DNA from: Apostichopus japonicus
Lineage: Eukaryota; Echinodermata; Holothuroidea; Aspidochirotida; Stichopodidae
DNA length: 64,000 nucleotides
Assembly (NCBI RefSeq): GCF_037975245.1
Contig: NC_092569.1
Span: 34,634,668-34,698,667, forward strand
Reading direction: 5' to 3'
The notes below the pieces were generated by a model, which ran no database searches, had not been told where the DNA came from, and saw nothing but the letters and a program-made list of their open reading frames with translations. This document shows positions 25,201 to 35,639 of the stretch, piece after piece; within the stretch, counting starts at the first letter, position 1, and each line of letters opens with the position of its first letter. Position numbers and translations under genes: made by a program.

Positions 25201-28200
25201 ATGAAAGACGACATACATGAGAATATCTTCGCGTTGGTTTTACATTTTATTACTCTATTTAAATTGAGACTATTAAACGTAACAAGAACGTTTACATGAT
25301 CGCCACGACTTTAAGGAACACCTTGTGTAGAAATCAAAGTAAACTACGGTATTTGTAATTAGAGAATTAACAGATAACTTAAAGGATCATGAATATCTGT
25401 CTTTCTCGTAGTAGTTTATTTTCAAGTTATACGTTAACACCTAATACACTATTTCGCACAGTTGTAGTTAGCATATGCATTACATATTTAGTTCTTTACA
25501 CGGTGAACTAGCCTTAAATATTCTAATATGTGACAGAAAACATCACTTTGGATTGTCATTAGAATGTTTGTGAACTGCATTGTGTCAAAAGGATTTTTTC
25601 AATAAAAATGAAATGTAATTTATCTTTTGGTGAGAATTTTCTCACTCAAATTATGTTGTATTACTTGTTCTCTGCTTTGTTTTACTGTTATAGATTATGT
25701 CTTAGAATAGAGAAAAAAGACAAACATAACACAGCAAAGCTATAAATTGCAAAGTATAATGATTTAAAAGACAATCAACTAGAATGAGAATCAATCATGT
25801 TATAGAAGATTTCTTTGCACCTGCATTGCGTTATTCCGCTTGTTATATCGGCCTTTATTATTTTTTTTTGTATGATTGGGTGAAATTTTAGATTTGCTTG
25901 TCGCACTTTGTCCAGAATACAGCCTAAATTTAAAGCAATAATGTAACAAAACTGATTAAATGAAAAAAATATACAACTCCTCCGTGCAATTGTCTTTATA
26001 TGATAAGGCATTTATTCAGCTTTTTTCTTGTCTTATTTTTTTGTCTGGATTGACTACACAAAGACTAACGAAACATCTAACTACGATTTTATTTTGAGTA
26101 TGATTTTATAACGTCTATTCCATTGGAAAGAGACTTTCAATCGTTTTAATCTTCTAATTTATTCAAATTACAGATCGTCTAATAACAGTATCAATTTTAA
26201 ACAATGTTCTTAAAATAATATCAGTTGTAATTATTATCACTAAATCGTTAACGTCGTTGCACATTTTATTATAATAGCGCGACACGTTAATTAGGAATAC
26301 ACAGTTAATCAAGTCGCACACATTCGACATATAATGCGATACTTTATAGGTGTTTCATTTTAACTCACAAGAATCAAAACTAAAGTAAAAACAGCTTAAT
26401 GTTCATAAAAGTACGTTAAACGAAAAGGTATGTTACTTTTTCTTAAATTAATTTATTGAATGCCATATGAGCATATTTGGGGATGTGCACATTTTCTGTC
26501 ACTGTTTTAGTCACCTAACGATGTATAAAAATATCTCAATTAAGTTTCCCATTCAGAATCAAAATCTTATTTTTTCCTTGTAATTTCCATCTTATCTTGG
26601 CATTGTAATACGACATTAAAGTCTGAGTCGCTATCAAGGAGTTACCTTTGGTCAAGTTATATTACTTTTCGACATAACCATTGAGAAAATCACTGTCACT
26701 TTTAAAAGGCTTGTGACTGAGTTTTTTCTTTACAAACTTTATCATTTCAAATAAAATAAATGACCATGTGTTACATTTTGTGTGCTCTAATATCCTTCAT
26801 ATTTAAAATAACGGTATATTGGGATTACATTTCCTGGGAATATCTAACAATATAGCCCAACTGAAGGAAATGAGAGAAAATTGGAAGCTAGACACCCAAA
26901 TCGCCTGAGACATTTTCATGATCGCGTATCATACCATCAGAACGTACTTTCTGAAAATTAGATTTGTCATTTATTTCTGGCTTTGTGGAAGTCTTTTATC
27001 TTTGCTATTTCGTTCGGAAATAAATCTATGTAGACTAAGTTTTCTATTTTAAGCAGTAATTTTAGTTTCAATAAATAAGTTTTAAAATAGATTGTCGTGT
27101 ACAACAGTTGGATTCATATTTATTCAACTTTTTTTCCTTGAATATGTACATGTACAATAATAGTGATCATAATAATATATTTTCAAAATACATTTCAGAG
27201 GACCTTTATTATTGTTGCAGACTGTTTTTCAAATTTTGGCACACATATAATGATATCTATTAAAGAGATCTCTATGAGCATGTGAAGGTTTTAAACAATT
27301 AGGTGTTATTTAGAAATATAAGCCTGAAACTTTCGCGTTTGCATGATAGTTTACAACAATGTAATTAAACGCAAAACTGAGAATTTCTTCAAATTTGATT
27401 AAACCTGAACCACACTTTCAAGTTAAAGATATCTAATTTACAGGATGTATCTTATCGTTATGGTTTTGTTCACTGTAGTTACTCAACTGTTGACTATTTG
27501 AAATAGAAGTCTTGTTTTAGATTAGTTAACGCATATGTTGCTTTAATGTATTCGTAAGGATAACATGAACAAAGACCAGCAACAAAGTGTCTGTTCGGAA
27601 ATCATATCAAAATAAGCTGAAAAAGGAAGTTGCCTTCATGCAGATGAAAATCAAGTTATACGTATGTACTTTATATCGAATTATAACATAAAAGTAAGGC
27701 ATTATAACAACAGGAAAAAAATGGAAAAAATTTAACCATACAAAGCGTACCGAATATCGCTCTGTATCAAGAGGGAATCTCATAATTGGATTTTTTACAA
27801 GAAGAAAATGTTAACTCATGTATCTAAAAGAAAAAAAAAAGTATATTTTAGTTTTTAATTATCGCTGAAATAAATGAATTATTTTATTTAGCTATCGTAC
27901 TTGTAGCCAAAATTATGAATCATAAATTTATGAGAATTTATAGAATGATCTACATGTGAATTTAAGCTCACTAATTCATCATATGAACTGAGTGTTGTAA
28001 CGTGTTGGTAGGTATCTGTGAAAGTTAGGGTTGGCTATTGGGGGAAACCTTGTGAACTTACGTGCTGTGAAGGATATGTGGAGAGCGATATACTCATAAG
28101 TTTGAAAAGAGATAAATTTTTCCTGACCATATCACGAAACTTGATTGACTTTTAAAAATTGGTGTGTAACGAAAACACGTTGAGATGTATGCATGAGCTT

Positions 28201-28673
28201 TTTTTTAAAGTATTTTACATTTGAGAAAATTTTAGAGAATTATGTTTTTAAGCATAGAAGAACCGATTAAAGTTTTTATTCCAATATATGTGGTTAAATT
28301 AAAGACGTTTTGTTATTTTTTGAAACACTGCTGCCCTTTCGCGAAGTTAAAAATTCAAATTTTTAAAGTTTTTTTTTAAAGTTCTTAAAAATAAATATTT
28401 TAAATTGAAGGCCTTCTGACTGAAATTTATCAGGATTTTTTGTCGATATTTTTCTATTTCTTCGAAGACGCTAACACTTCACTTTGTCACATAATTTAAT
28501 ATTTACAGAGTCAGCTCAAAAACACATTGGTGTAACTTATGTTATTTTTGAAACAGAAGATATTCAATGGAGTAAAATAAAATATATTAAATAATAGAAA
28601 GACTTACCATTTCTGTTCCAAACGAGTTCCAAATCGTCAAAACAGTCAAACAAACTATGAAACACTTCTCCAT
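12922..28673 (-). CDS. Gene 1: secreted FReD(partial)-TIL-EGF(x4)-FReD protein, 11 exons
   Basis: Gene model from eleven exons, listed separately: 28608-28673, 21604-21634, 20564-20736, 19919-20183, 18858-19069, 18212-18421, 17408-17617, 16597-16806, 15713-16024, 15188-15449, 12922-13259. All junctions agree in phase and the summed length is 2289 nt (762 codons plus stop). Order in the protein: signal peptide 1-22, linker, partial FReD about 33-178, TIL about 179-249, EGF repeats 250-319, 320-389 and 390-459, EGF plus FReD segment A 460-563, FReD B to about 650, FReD C to 762. The third EGF exon has an in-frame stop. Skipping it keeps the frame and gives 692 residues. FReD proteins bind carbohydrate or acetylated ligands and often act in innate immunity (family knowledge). 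The first FReD lacks a C segment and has Arg in its GGWT motif. Alternative reading: two fused or alternatively spliced genes. Confidence 0.75.
13260..15187 (-). other. Gene 1 intron between FReD B and C
   Basis: No coding signal. 13331-13860 matches 38950-39470 and 60400-60830, so this intron is inherited across units. Otherwise AT-rich. Confidence 0.6.
15188..15449 (-). CDS. Gene 1 exon 10: FReD segment B
   Basis: 262-nt exon, phase 0 in, phase 1 out. It reads VIQRRSSASVNFYLGWTDY, KNGFGNKNQDHWLGNKYI, YQLRIDLRD and DKYRLSVGSYSGNTG. This is a canonical middle FReD. Acceptor TTTCATAG|GTA, donor ACAG|GTGAGT. Confidence 0.9.
15713..16024 (-). CDS. Gene 1 exon 9: EGF repeat 4 fused to FReD segment A
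   Basis: 312-nt 0-0 exon, open throughout, with no intron between the modules. EGF part: VGDFYVNSRCTRKSTC to EGDGVTC. FReD part: KDCHELYVSG, GVYTIYPDGW, IQVYCEMESNGGGWT. The GGGWT motif is intact. Donor ACT|GTGAGT. Confidence 0.88.
16130..16480 (-). repeat. Intronic repeat copy 1
   Basis: A sequence ending (minus strand) AGTGGCGTGCGCATCGTGG lies in each EGF-EGF intron. Its copies at 16935-17290, 17750-18090, 41345-41700 and 62800-63145 show that the element predates the exon duplications and was copied with them. Confidence 0.6.
16597..16806 (-). CDS. Gene 1 exon 8: EGF repeat 3 with premature stop
   Basis: 210-nt 0-0 exon with intact splice sites (AAATCAG|GTT; GGG|GTCAGT) and all EGF cysteines. 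Codon 50 is TAA (16657-16659) where the sister exons have CAA in the NYQGD motif. The neighbouring codon also differs, but silently (TAC to TAT). Inclusion would truncate the protein at about residue 438. Skipping keeps frame. Confidence 0.7.
16935..17290 (-). repeat. Intronic repeat copy 2
   Basis: Close match to 16130-16480 between EGF exons 2 and 3 of gene 1, with the terminal GTGGCGTGCGCATCGTGG and a C-rich tract. Confidence 0.6.
17408..17617 (-). CDS. Gene 1 exon 7: EGF repeat 2
   Basis: 210-nt 0-0 exon coding VGDFYVNSRCTRKSTC, RIVEASYQCSDQATC and CYCNSNYQGDGETC. Intact. It sits about 0.8 kb from EGF exon 1 with matching intron sequence, so the exon and its intron were duplicated together. 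Confidence 0.8.
17750..18090 (-). repeat. Intronic repeat copy 3
   Basis: Same element between EGF exons 1 and 2 of gene 1. The C tract is expanded at about 18053-18069. Confidence 0.6.
18212..18421 (-). CDS. Gene 1 exon 6: EGF repeat 1
   Basis: 210-nt symmetric (0-0) exon coding EGDFYVNSRCTRKSTC, YQCSAHATC, KCYCNSNYQGDGETC and NCFVADIGSVLG. The spacing C-x5-C-x8-C-x-C-x8-C with NYxGDGxTC fits EGF_3-type repeats. Acceptor AATTAG|GAA, donor GGG|GTCAGT. Confidence 0.8.
18858..19069 (-). CDS. Gene 1 exon 5: TIL (trypsin-inhibitor-like) domain
   Basis: 212-nt exon, phase 1 in (CTCTAG|AA), phase 0 out (ATG|GTCAGT). It reads ETIPEWCPANEIFSNETC, then CERTC, TCISA, QCVCVGNYLRQQEQC and LNQCNC, a TIL-type cysteine spacing. 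TIL domains occur in protease inhibitors and as structural modules in secreted proteins. Inhibitory activity is not claimed. Its tail NCFVADKGGVLM resembles the tail of the EGF exons. An upstream in-frame ATG at 19160 could give an alternative start (see findings). Confidence 0.75.
19919..20183 (-). CDS. Gene 1 exon 4: first FReD, segment B'
   Basis: 265-nt exon, phase 0 in, phase 1 out (GATG|GTAAGT). It reads VLQRRRSDSVNFSRSWKDF, then GFLGSDFWIGNEKI, then YQLRMDFEN, the expected central FReD motifs (VxxRRxDGSVxFxRxWxxYxxGFG; FWLGNxxI; LRxDxxD). No C segment follows before the TIL exon. The phase-1 end would also fit directly onto exon C at 13259. Confidence 0.85.
20564..20736 (-). CDS. Gene 1 exon 3: first FReD, segment A'
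   Basis: 173-nt exon, phase 1 in, phase 0 out. It encodes the N-terminal FReD segment with YPRDCKEV, SGVYLIKPDGYPEPFEAYC and a final TGGRT. The FReD hallmark is GGWT. Here the Trp codon is AGG (Arg) at 20567-20569, while gene 2 keeps TGG. Acceptor TTTCCATCCAG, donor ACG|GTATGG. Confidence 0.75.
21604..21634 (-). CDS. Gene 1 exon 2: short linker exon
   Basis: 31-nt exon between TTACACAG and GTAGGT, reading IIVSAEGRSS plus one base. It starts in phase 0 and ends in phase 1, exactly what is needed to join the signal exon to exon A'. Conserved in position in gene 2, where it is 32 nt long. Confidence 0.6.
21635..28607 (-). other. Gene 1 large first intron
   Basis: About 7 kb, AT-rich. It contains a decayed hAT-like element (22308 to about 23420). 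The counterpart in gene 2 (45245-50041) is shorter: roughly 25760-28410 is absent there, and gene 2 has about 560 bp near 47060-47625 that gene 1 lacks. No other exon recognised. Confidence 0.6.
22308..23420. mobile_element. Decayed hAT-like element, right end deleted
   Basis: Left end TAGTGTTGTGCTGATATCGCC and body match 45951 to about 47057. The right terminal inverted repeat is missing. It has no transposase frame. Confidence 0.5.
28608..28673 (-). CDS. Gene 1 exon 1: signal peptide
   Basis: ATG at 28673 opens a 22-codon exon starting MEKCFIVCLTVLTIW, a basic residue followed by a hydrophobic core, typical of a secretory signal. It ends in phase 0 at ATG|GTAAGT. The orthologous exon of gene 2 (50042-50107) is nearly identical with the same start and donor. 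The intron to the next exon is about 7 kb. Confidence 0.75.
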
Positions 28674-28680
28674 GATTTCG

Positions 28681-28770
28681 AGTTTGTATAAATGACACGC
28701 GAAAATATATTTGATGAAGTGCAAGATGGCAAATGACACAGGGTATCTATTCAGGGGTGTCCAACACCCT
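28681..28770 (-). promoter_or_regulatory. Gene 1 putative core promoter / 5' flank
   Basis: Upstream of the ATG are AATATATTTTCGCGTGTCAT and TTATAC, conserved in gene 2 with few changes, plus a short inverted repeat (GGGTGT 28755-28760 / ACACCC 28764-28769). The start site is unknown and a separate 5'UTR exon cannot be excluded. Confidence 0.25.
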
Positions 28771-29509
28771 GTTGAATGACCGTAGTAGTATGGATGTCCA
28801 TTAATGCCATCATTTTATTTGAAATATGATTTGATGAACAGCTTATACAAATGTACTGCACATCTAAAGTATTATTGGCTTGTGTGTAAAGACATGCGCA
28901 ATCCAACTTAATATTTTGTAAAGCTATTTTTATCTTGAAATTTCAGTCAATAGTGCAGTAAGCTTCAGTTGCATAATGTTGAATTGTCCTTGTTCCGATA
29001 AATACAGCATACCACCTACTGTATACTAATGGACTATCGTGCCTCTAGTTACAATGCCAGCAACAGTATTGCAATTCAAAACATGTAAATGTATTTACTT
29101 TTTCAAACGAATATCAATTACGATGATCAATTTTAATCTATAATACATTTAGTGTGGTTCATGTTAAATGTTCTGTAGTTGTGTGCCAAAAGACGTCAAT
29201 GCTACTAAGCTGATGAAATTAACAGGAATGTTGATTTACTTGTTCTGGTTAAGCTGCTATTATCGATATTTTTAAGAAACATTTATGAGTGATTATTTTA
29301 GCTAAGTTGCTTCGCTTTTGGTTGGAAGGCAAAATTAAAGGAGTATCGAAAGGACAGGAATTAAACTACTAATCAGCACTACATAACATGCATGAACTAG
29401 TACAATACATCTTATATACCGTGAAATGTACGGTATGATCTATTCTACACTATCAATTTGTATGTATTAATATATAATTAACACAGTTTGGAACATTCGA
29501 AGTTTGTCA

Positions 29510-31330
29510 GTGATATTCTATATGAACAATACTTCCTTGTTTTTATGATGCCTACGTCACACCCTGTTTGTGGGATCGAGTATCCTCACAAGTGATTGAA
29601 TAAACATGTCAGCTGTTTCACTGGGCTTTGACTAATTTGTTTGTTGACTGTCATAATTACATCAATAATGACCGTAAATGATAAGGAAAAATCTTTTTCA
29701 ATTATATAGGATATTTAATCAAAGGAGCATGTTTTGACCTATGAAAAGGTAGGTTGATATTAGATTTTTGAATAAATATATTATTACCAGCATGCCTATG
29801 ACTTAGCTGACAGTAGCGTAGCCAGAGGTAGAGGAAAAGCTGTCCCTCCCACACACACAAAACATTGTCAGGGACGAAAACTGGAAAGGCAAAGAAAATT
29901 AACCAAATAAAAATAAATAGCTATCATATACAATACTGGATAGGTTACTTTGTGTTACATCACGGCGCTAGGTGCTTCTCAGGAGGTTTCACTCTTTAGC
30001 GATATGCCAACTAAGTACAGAAATATCTTTCACTTCGAGTCAGTTATTGACATTTCTAGACAAAGTTCCGTAAGTAGCACGGCACTGGATTGTCGTCTTT
30101 AATGAAAGTCACTGAGAGAGGAGATAAATCCGTATACCTACCCTCATGTCCTATTATGTATTTTAAATGCATTATGTATTCAATATATACAAGGCCGTAG
30201 ACACAGGGACCATGGGAACACAAACCTGACCGAACCCCCCCCCCCCTTAACCCCGAAAGTTTCTAGCAAATGGTTATAACACCCTAACGCAAATGTGTTT
30301 AATATATAATGAAAATGATAGCATCATGCTTCTAAACACCCTTACCGAGACACAATGTTCAGAAAGGTGAGGGTACACTTCACCCTTAAGCCCCACCCTC
30401 TCTTAAGATCCCTCTCTAAAAGGACGTCCACCTAAAAATTGGATTGAATTTCGTAACAGGGTGTACAGACTGTACATTTTCATGCAATTGCATATCAGAA
30501 CAGGCGTTAAGTCAACCTTAGTAGTTATCGGTAGTTCACGCACATTCTGTGAACCGTCAGACATAGTACAGTATGAATTAATTGAAACTTGTTTTGCCAA
30601 TGCCAGTTATTCCAGAAATATTAAATAAACAAAATAAAATTGATACTCTTTTCTACTATAGCGATGCATTCCACGGCAGTACTTAATCTTTTAGCTTACT
30701 CTTTTTATTATTTCAGAAAAAAAAAAACATTGTTATGTAAACCAGTTGAACTTTTCGGATACGTTGGAGGTAACAAATGAAACTTTTAAAATAAAACGAG
30801 CATAATCAGTAGAAATCTGTGGGATAATATAGTTGCAGTTTTAAAATAACTCTTGATACAATACGTCAAACCTTCGAAGTATTCCGCGTACTGCCGGGGT
30901 GACTATTGTTGCACGAAAAAAGAACAGGATATCCCATTGACGTTGCGCGAAAGAGAAACTAAATATTGGATGTTGTGCCTGGTTTACTCACTCTTCAATA
31001 TATGAATTCTCGTATTCCTTGGCTTTGATTGCCATAACAAATTGTGACAAATAAAGATGGAAACACATTTGGCAATTTCTGTGGGTGAAATTGGATCCCG
31101 TATTAAATCAATCATTTCATGTGAAAACAAAAACAAACAAAATATTTTATAATCACAGAGTCGACACAAATTGCGCCAGTCTGGTCGTTCTCGAATTGAA
31201 TCTACATTCCCCTTGAAAAAGGAAGGATTTACGCCCCTGTACTTACATTAGAAACAACCATATCACACGGTGCATATTCGTTTTGCTGGATTAGGAATGG
31301 AAGTTGCGCAGAAGAGTTCAGTCAAAAGGT
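29510..31330. repeat. 5' flank of gene 1, duplicated elsewhere
   Basis: Contains TATGAACAATACTTCCTTGT and a C tract near 30235. Homologous to 50950-52100 and 35640-37300, and its end to 1-500. Confidence 0.6.
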
Positions 31331-34300
31331 TGGTTTAGAGACTCAAAGATTAGAAGTCTCGTTGTAGGTTATTCAATATGCAAGGTGTCAGTGAACTTTC
31401 GGCTAATCAAATGATTTCTTCTCTGGAATTTGTTTGGCCATGATAACAATCTGTTCAGGTGATGCAGAATTTATTCAGCAGGTGGTTCAAGTCCACCAAC
31501 AGGTAACATTAAGCCACTCACTTTCCAAGAAGGATATCAAACCTTTGAGCACTTAATGTGACTTGATATAGAAAAAAGGCTAATCCTATGATAGAAATTT
31601 TGTATGACAATTGGCAAAGCGATCAATGTGTAAATTAGTAAAGGCATCATTATTGACGCACCTTCGTAATTGACGCATATTCAAATTTTGCTAAACGAAT
31701 CAGCAGGCAACAAAGCAGAGTTACATATTTCATGAGTTTGAATCCACTTAAGGTATATGCTGATCAAATTGTGTTTTTTTTTAAAATCTTTTGACATCCT
31801 CTCCCAAGTTTTGCACGTATTTTTGGCATTTAGAAATCTTACTTCCAACAAATAACCAAAATTACCTAAACATGAAACCACTAATCCCAGGAACCTGGTC
31901 TGTCTGAGTTGAATGGCTCAATATCGGGGTATAAAATACTTGACACGGCAGACATTTTGTGGTCAAATTCTGCTCACTATACTCTTGAAGGGGCAATGCC
32001 AGTACAAAAAGATCTCTTAATGTACAGTTAGCTTGTTACAACAATGTGACAGTATATGTGTACCATTGGTAAACATTTCATATTTTTTCAACAACACATA
32101 CATTAACACTTAAACGAGACAGTGCCCCCCCCCTTGTAAATAAAGAATAGGAGCTGGTGTTGTTAAAGCTCATTACCAGCTTTGTATGGTTAAAACACAA
32201 ACAAACCCACTGGTGGGACTATGAGGGTTGGGAGAGGGGCTGATTATGTCTCCTTCCACATTTTCCCAGAACTTGAGCAAATTTTCAAATACACAACTAG
32301 AAACCCAAATTTCTAATGAGGGGTGGGGGCACCCCCTTGTTCCCTCTCTCAGGTTTGCCTCAAAACTAGTACTTGGTGTGACCTGTATTTTTCTTAAACT
32401 AAGTAATTTTTTGTGTTGTCCTTTTTCTAGGAATACATGTGCTGGCTCCAAAAGAGTCTATCTCTTTTTAGCACTGTGGGTGAAATAGACAGTTTAATAG
32501 CTATTTTTGGTTAAGAAGGAATATTCTTGGTGATAGATGTTTAATTTAAAATGTGCCTATGGACACTGAAACCCATTTATATGTTAAGTAATGTGTCTGT
32601 TAATTTATTTATTAAGCATTACTTGACAGCTGGTAGGTCACTGGACCCCAGATACCAGGGAGTGAAGGGCATAGGGTTGGAGGGGGAAGTTGAGACAAAG
32701 GCTAAATTATGAATATTCAATGAACCAACCTTTGTGTTTGATTGGTTTAAGGTGGTCATGTGTGAGATGCCTTGAACAATTATTATAGAATGTATTCTTA
32801 TTATTATGGGATGTATTCTTATTATTATTATTATTATGGGATGTATTCTTATTATTATTATGGGATGTATTTTAGGAATTATGGGATGGAATGAATAGGG
32901 TATGATGGTAGGGGGGCAAAATTAAGAATAGTTACTGAAGCTGAGTTGCTTATAGGTAGATTAGAATAGAGGAAGGATTAAGTTTGAGATGGTTGGGCAC
33001 GCGATCATAATTATTTTCTAAAACTAACTTCACCAGTATTAGAATAGAGGACTAGTATAAAATTAATTTAAAGTTAAGTGGACACTTGAAGCGTTTTTAT
33101 AGATGTTTTGTGAATACCTGGAGCTTGTTCTTTAAATGGATATTTTATTTTAGTAAACACCTGGAACTGTTTTACATGGAGATTTTATATTCAATAAAAG
33201 TTTATCACCCGAAGTTGTAGCCATGGAGGCAGACCTACATTTCATCCTGTTCTAATATCTGGCAACCATACTATTTGTTGTGCTAATTTTCTGCTGTGAT
33301 GGAACTATAAATCCTCTTTTTAATTCTACGTCCTTGTTTGGCACCGGAAGCAACGACCCAACCCCATTGATGAACAGCCCCTTCTAGAGACCGAGACGCC
33401 CCAAGGGGATATTTTTCCCCGAGTAGCGAGCTACCCAGAGAGCCACCCTACCCCAGAGACGTCCCCAACTAAGGGAACCGCCCTCGAGGTTTCCTAATGA
33501 GACAACTTCACTTTCAATTACGTTAGGTCTTCTCGCCCCGCGATTTTGTTTTTATTTCGTTGGGACCGATAAGTATTTTATTTTCCAATAAGTTCAGTGG
33601 AGTCGTTGAGCTCCAAAATATGTAAGTATACACCCCCGAATATAATTTTACATTTTACTTGAAGTTTAAGTAACCCCTTTGAATTTAATGCAACGTCCAT
33701 GTGCATAGTAACATTTCTATTTCAAACCAAGTTGTATCGTCCAGAATAAAGGATACAAAATTATTGATGTGGTTAATGATTGCTACAATAAAAATTACAT
33801 GGTATATGAAGCTGGTAACAAAAAATTACGATATTAATATAAAACTAATGAAACATCGCGATAACTAATAAGGGCATTATAATTAGTTTGATACTCCGAG
33901 CTTAGAGGGTCTATTAACAAATTATGTATGTATAGTTTTAATTAAATGTCACTCAATTTGTCAAAAATCAAGTATTTGGATTGCTTAACAAAATGGGGTT
34001 TATTATCATTCTTTCAGAAACTCAGGCGATGTTAAGAATACATTTGGCAAACATTTCTGTTTTAAACCGAGTTTTATCGTCCAGAGTAAAGGATTAATTA
34101 CAATGACAAAGGCGGTTAATTATTGCTACGGTAAATATTCCATAGTTTATGAAGCTGGTAACAAAGATTTCCATCTTCATGAAAAAAGGTAATCAAATAT
34201 CACGAAAACTAAAACGGCATTAGGCCTACTTAGAGATTAGACCGGCTATTATGAAGATTAATATACCAAGGTTACAATACTGGTTGTGGGGAGGCTGACA

Positions 34301-35550
34301 AATATTTGGAAGCTTAGAGCAGATAAAGGCAAAATAATGATTGTTCTTCTTCAATCATGGGTTATGGGATCAAGTGGATTATGTCTTTCTTTTCCGTAAT
34401 GGATGAATTTAGGCAGAATTTCAACAATAAAACTAGTTTTCAAAACGCTAATAACTCGAAGAAAACATGTTTTGTGTTTTTAATATCATGTAAATAGTAC
34501 CTTCAGATGACAATCAGAAATTGCTAATGTATTTTAAACATGATGTCATTTGAGGTTAGAAACTTCTTACGTTTAATCTTGCATCTGAGGAATTGAACTA
34601 ATGTATTAGATAATACAGTCTTGTAATTGTTATTGATGAACTTCGGTAAAATCCTGTTTAAGGTTCTTGATAAAGTCTTAAAATTATAACAAAAAAGCTG
34701 GGCTAATAATTTAAATATGCAAGTTACGAACAAGCGATTAAAAATGATAATGTTATGTAACAGTTACAGACCTAAAGTGTTCTAGCGGTGAGGGGATGGT
34801 TGGGGGGGGGGGGGTGAAAACCATTAATGAAATGATTGAGATTTTTGACATTGACCATCAAATTACATTCGTTACTCATTTTATTTTAATAATGTAATTA
34901 TCAATAGTGTAGCAATCATTACTCAATGTAATTAGTCAGTCAGATGACGTTATTATGTTATGTTATTATGATAAATGCCCAGTGTCTATAGAACAATCGG
35001 ATCATTTGCTTAATTGGTTTAAATTGTCTCCAAATATCTCTACAACTGACTATTGACTCAATTTGGAAATCTCTATGGAAAACGTTTATTCATTGAAACC
35101 AACGGCAGCAATCAATAATTTTCCTAGATATTTAGATGGTGATATGTGTTACTTCTTCAATGTTTGCTTATAGCTTAGGTGTATGGTTACAGTTACAACG
35201 ATCGGCAATAACAAGTCCGCCATCAACAGATACATAAACAACAAGTCGGTACTTTTAAGAAAAGTCCAGCTCAACCCAAGTCCCCTTACATCGAGACTAC
35301 AACAGTGTGTGGTTTTGGTTAAACTCCACAATAGAACACAACGCCGAAGATTAAGAAATAGGTCATGTTGCCATATAGTTGGAAAGAGAGGGCGTAATCA
35401 CAATATCTGTATAACCACTAAGAAGAGACCATTAAAGATTACTAAAGCGAGGAAGAGATGTACAATCGAATACATGCATGTCCGTGTAAGCTAAATCTCT
35501 GGGTGTCATTTATTTCGATTGTGCTAAAGCATTGCGAAATAAACAGGCAG
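31331..35550. other. Unit-1/2-specific spacer
   Basis: No match to the other intergenic blocks and no convincing gene. It contains the ATT-rich minisatellite (32770-32875), a GC-rich tract (33335-33545) and G tracts near 34800. Confidence 0.45.
32770..32875. repeat. TTATTATTATGGGATGTATTC minisatellite
   Basis: About four units with a variable (TTA)n part and a constant GGGATGTATT. Confidence 0.8.

Positions 35551-35552
<2 letters not shown>

Positions 35553-35617
<65 letters not shown>
35553..35617. repeat. (AT)n microsatellite
   Basis: AT dinucleotides, broken only at the end. Confidence 0.95.
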
Positions 35618-35621
<4 letters not shown>

Positions 35622-35639
35622 TATAAAGTCACTAATATA

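Noticed and set aside
31481-31497. GGTGGTTCAAGTCCACC, a perfect tRNA T-arm-like stem-loop
   Set aside because: No box A, anticodon arm or acceptor stem at the right distance. At most a SINE or tRNA scrap.
35183-35494. 103-codon Arg/Lys-rich plus-strand frame
   Set aside because: No motif recognised, no paralogue in the other units, opposite-strand frames equally open. Treated as chance.
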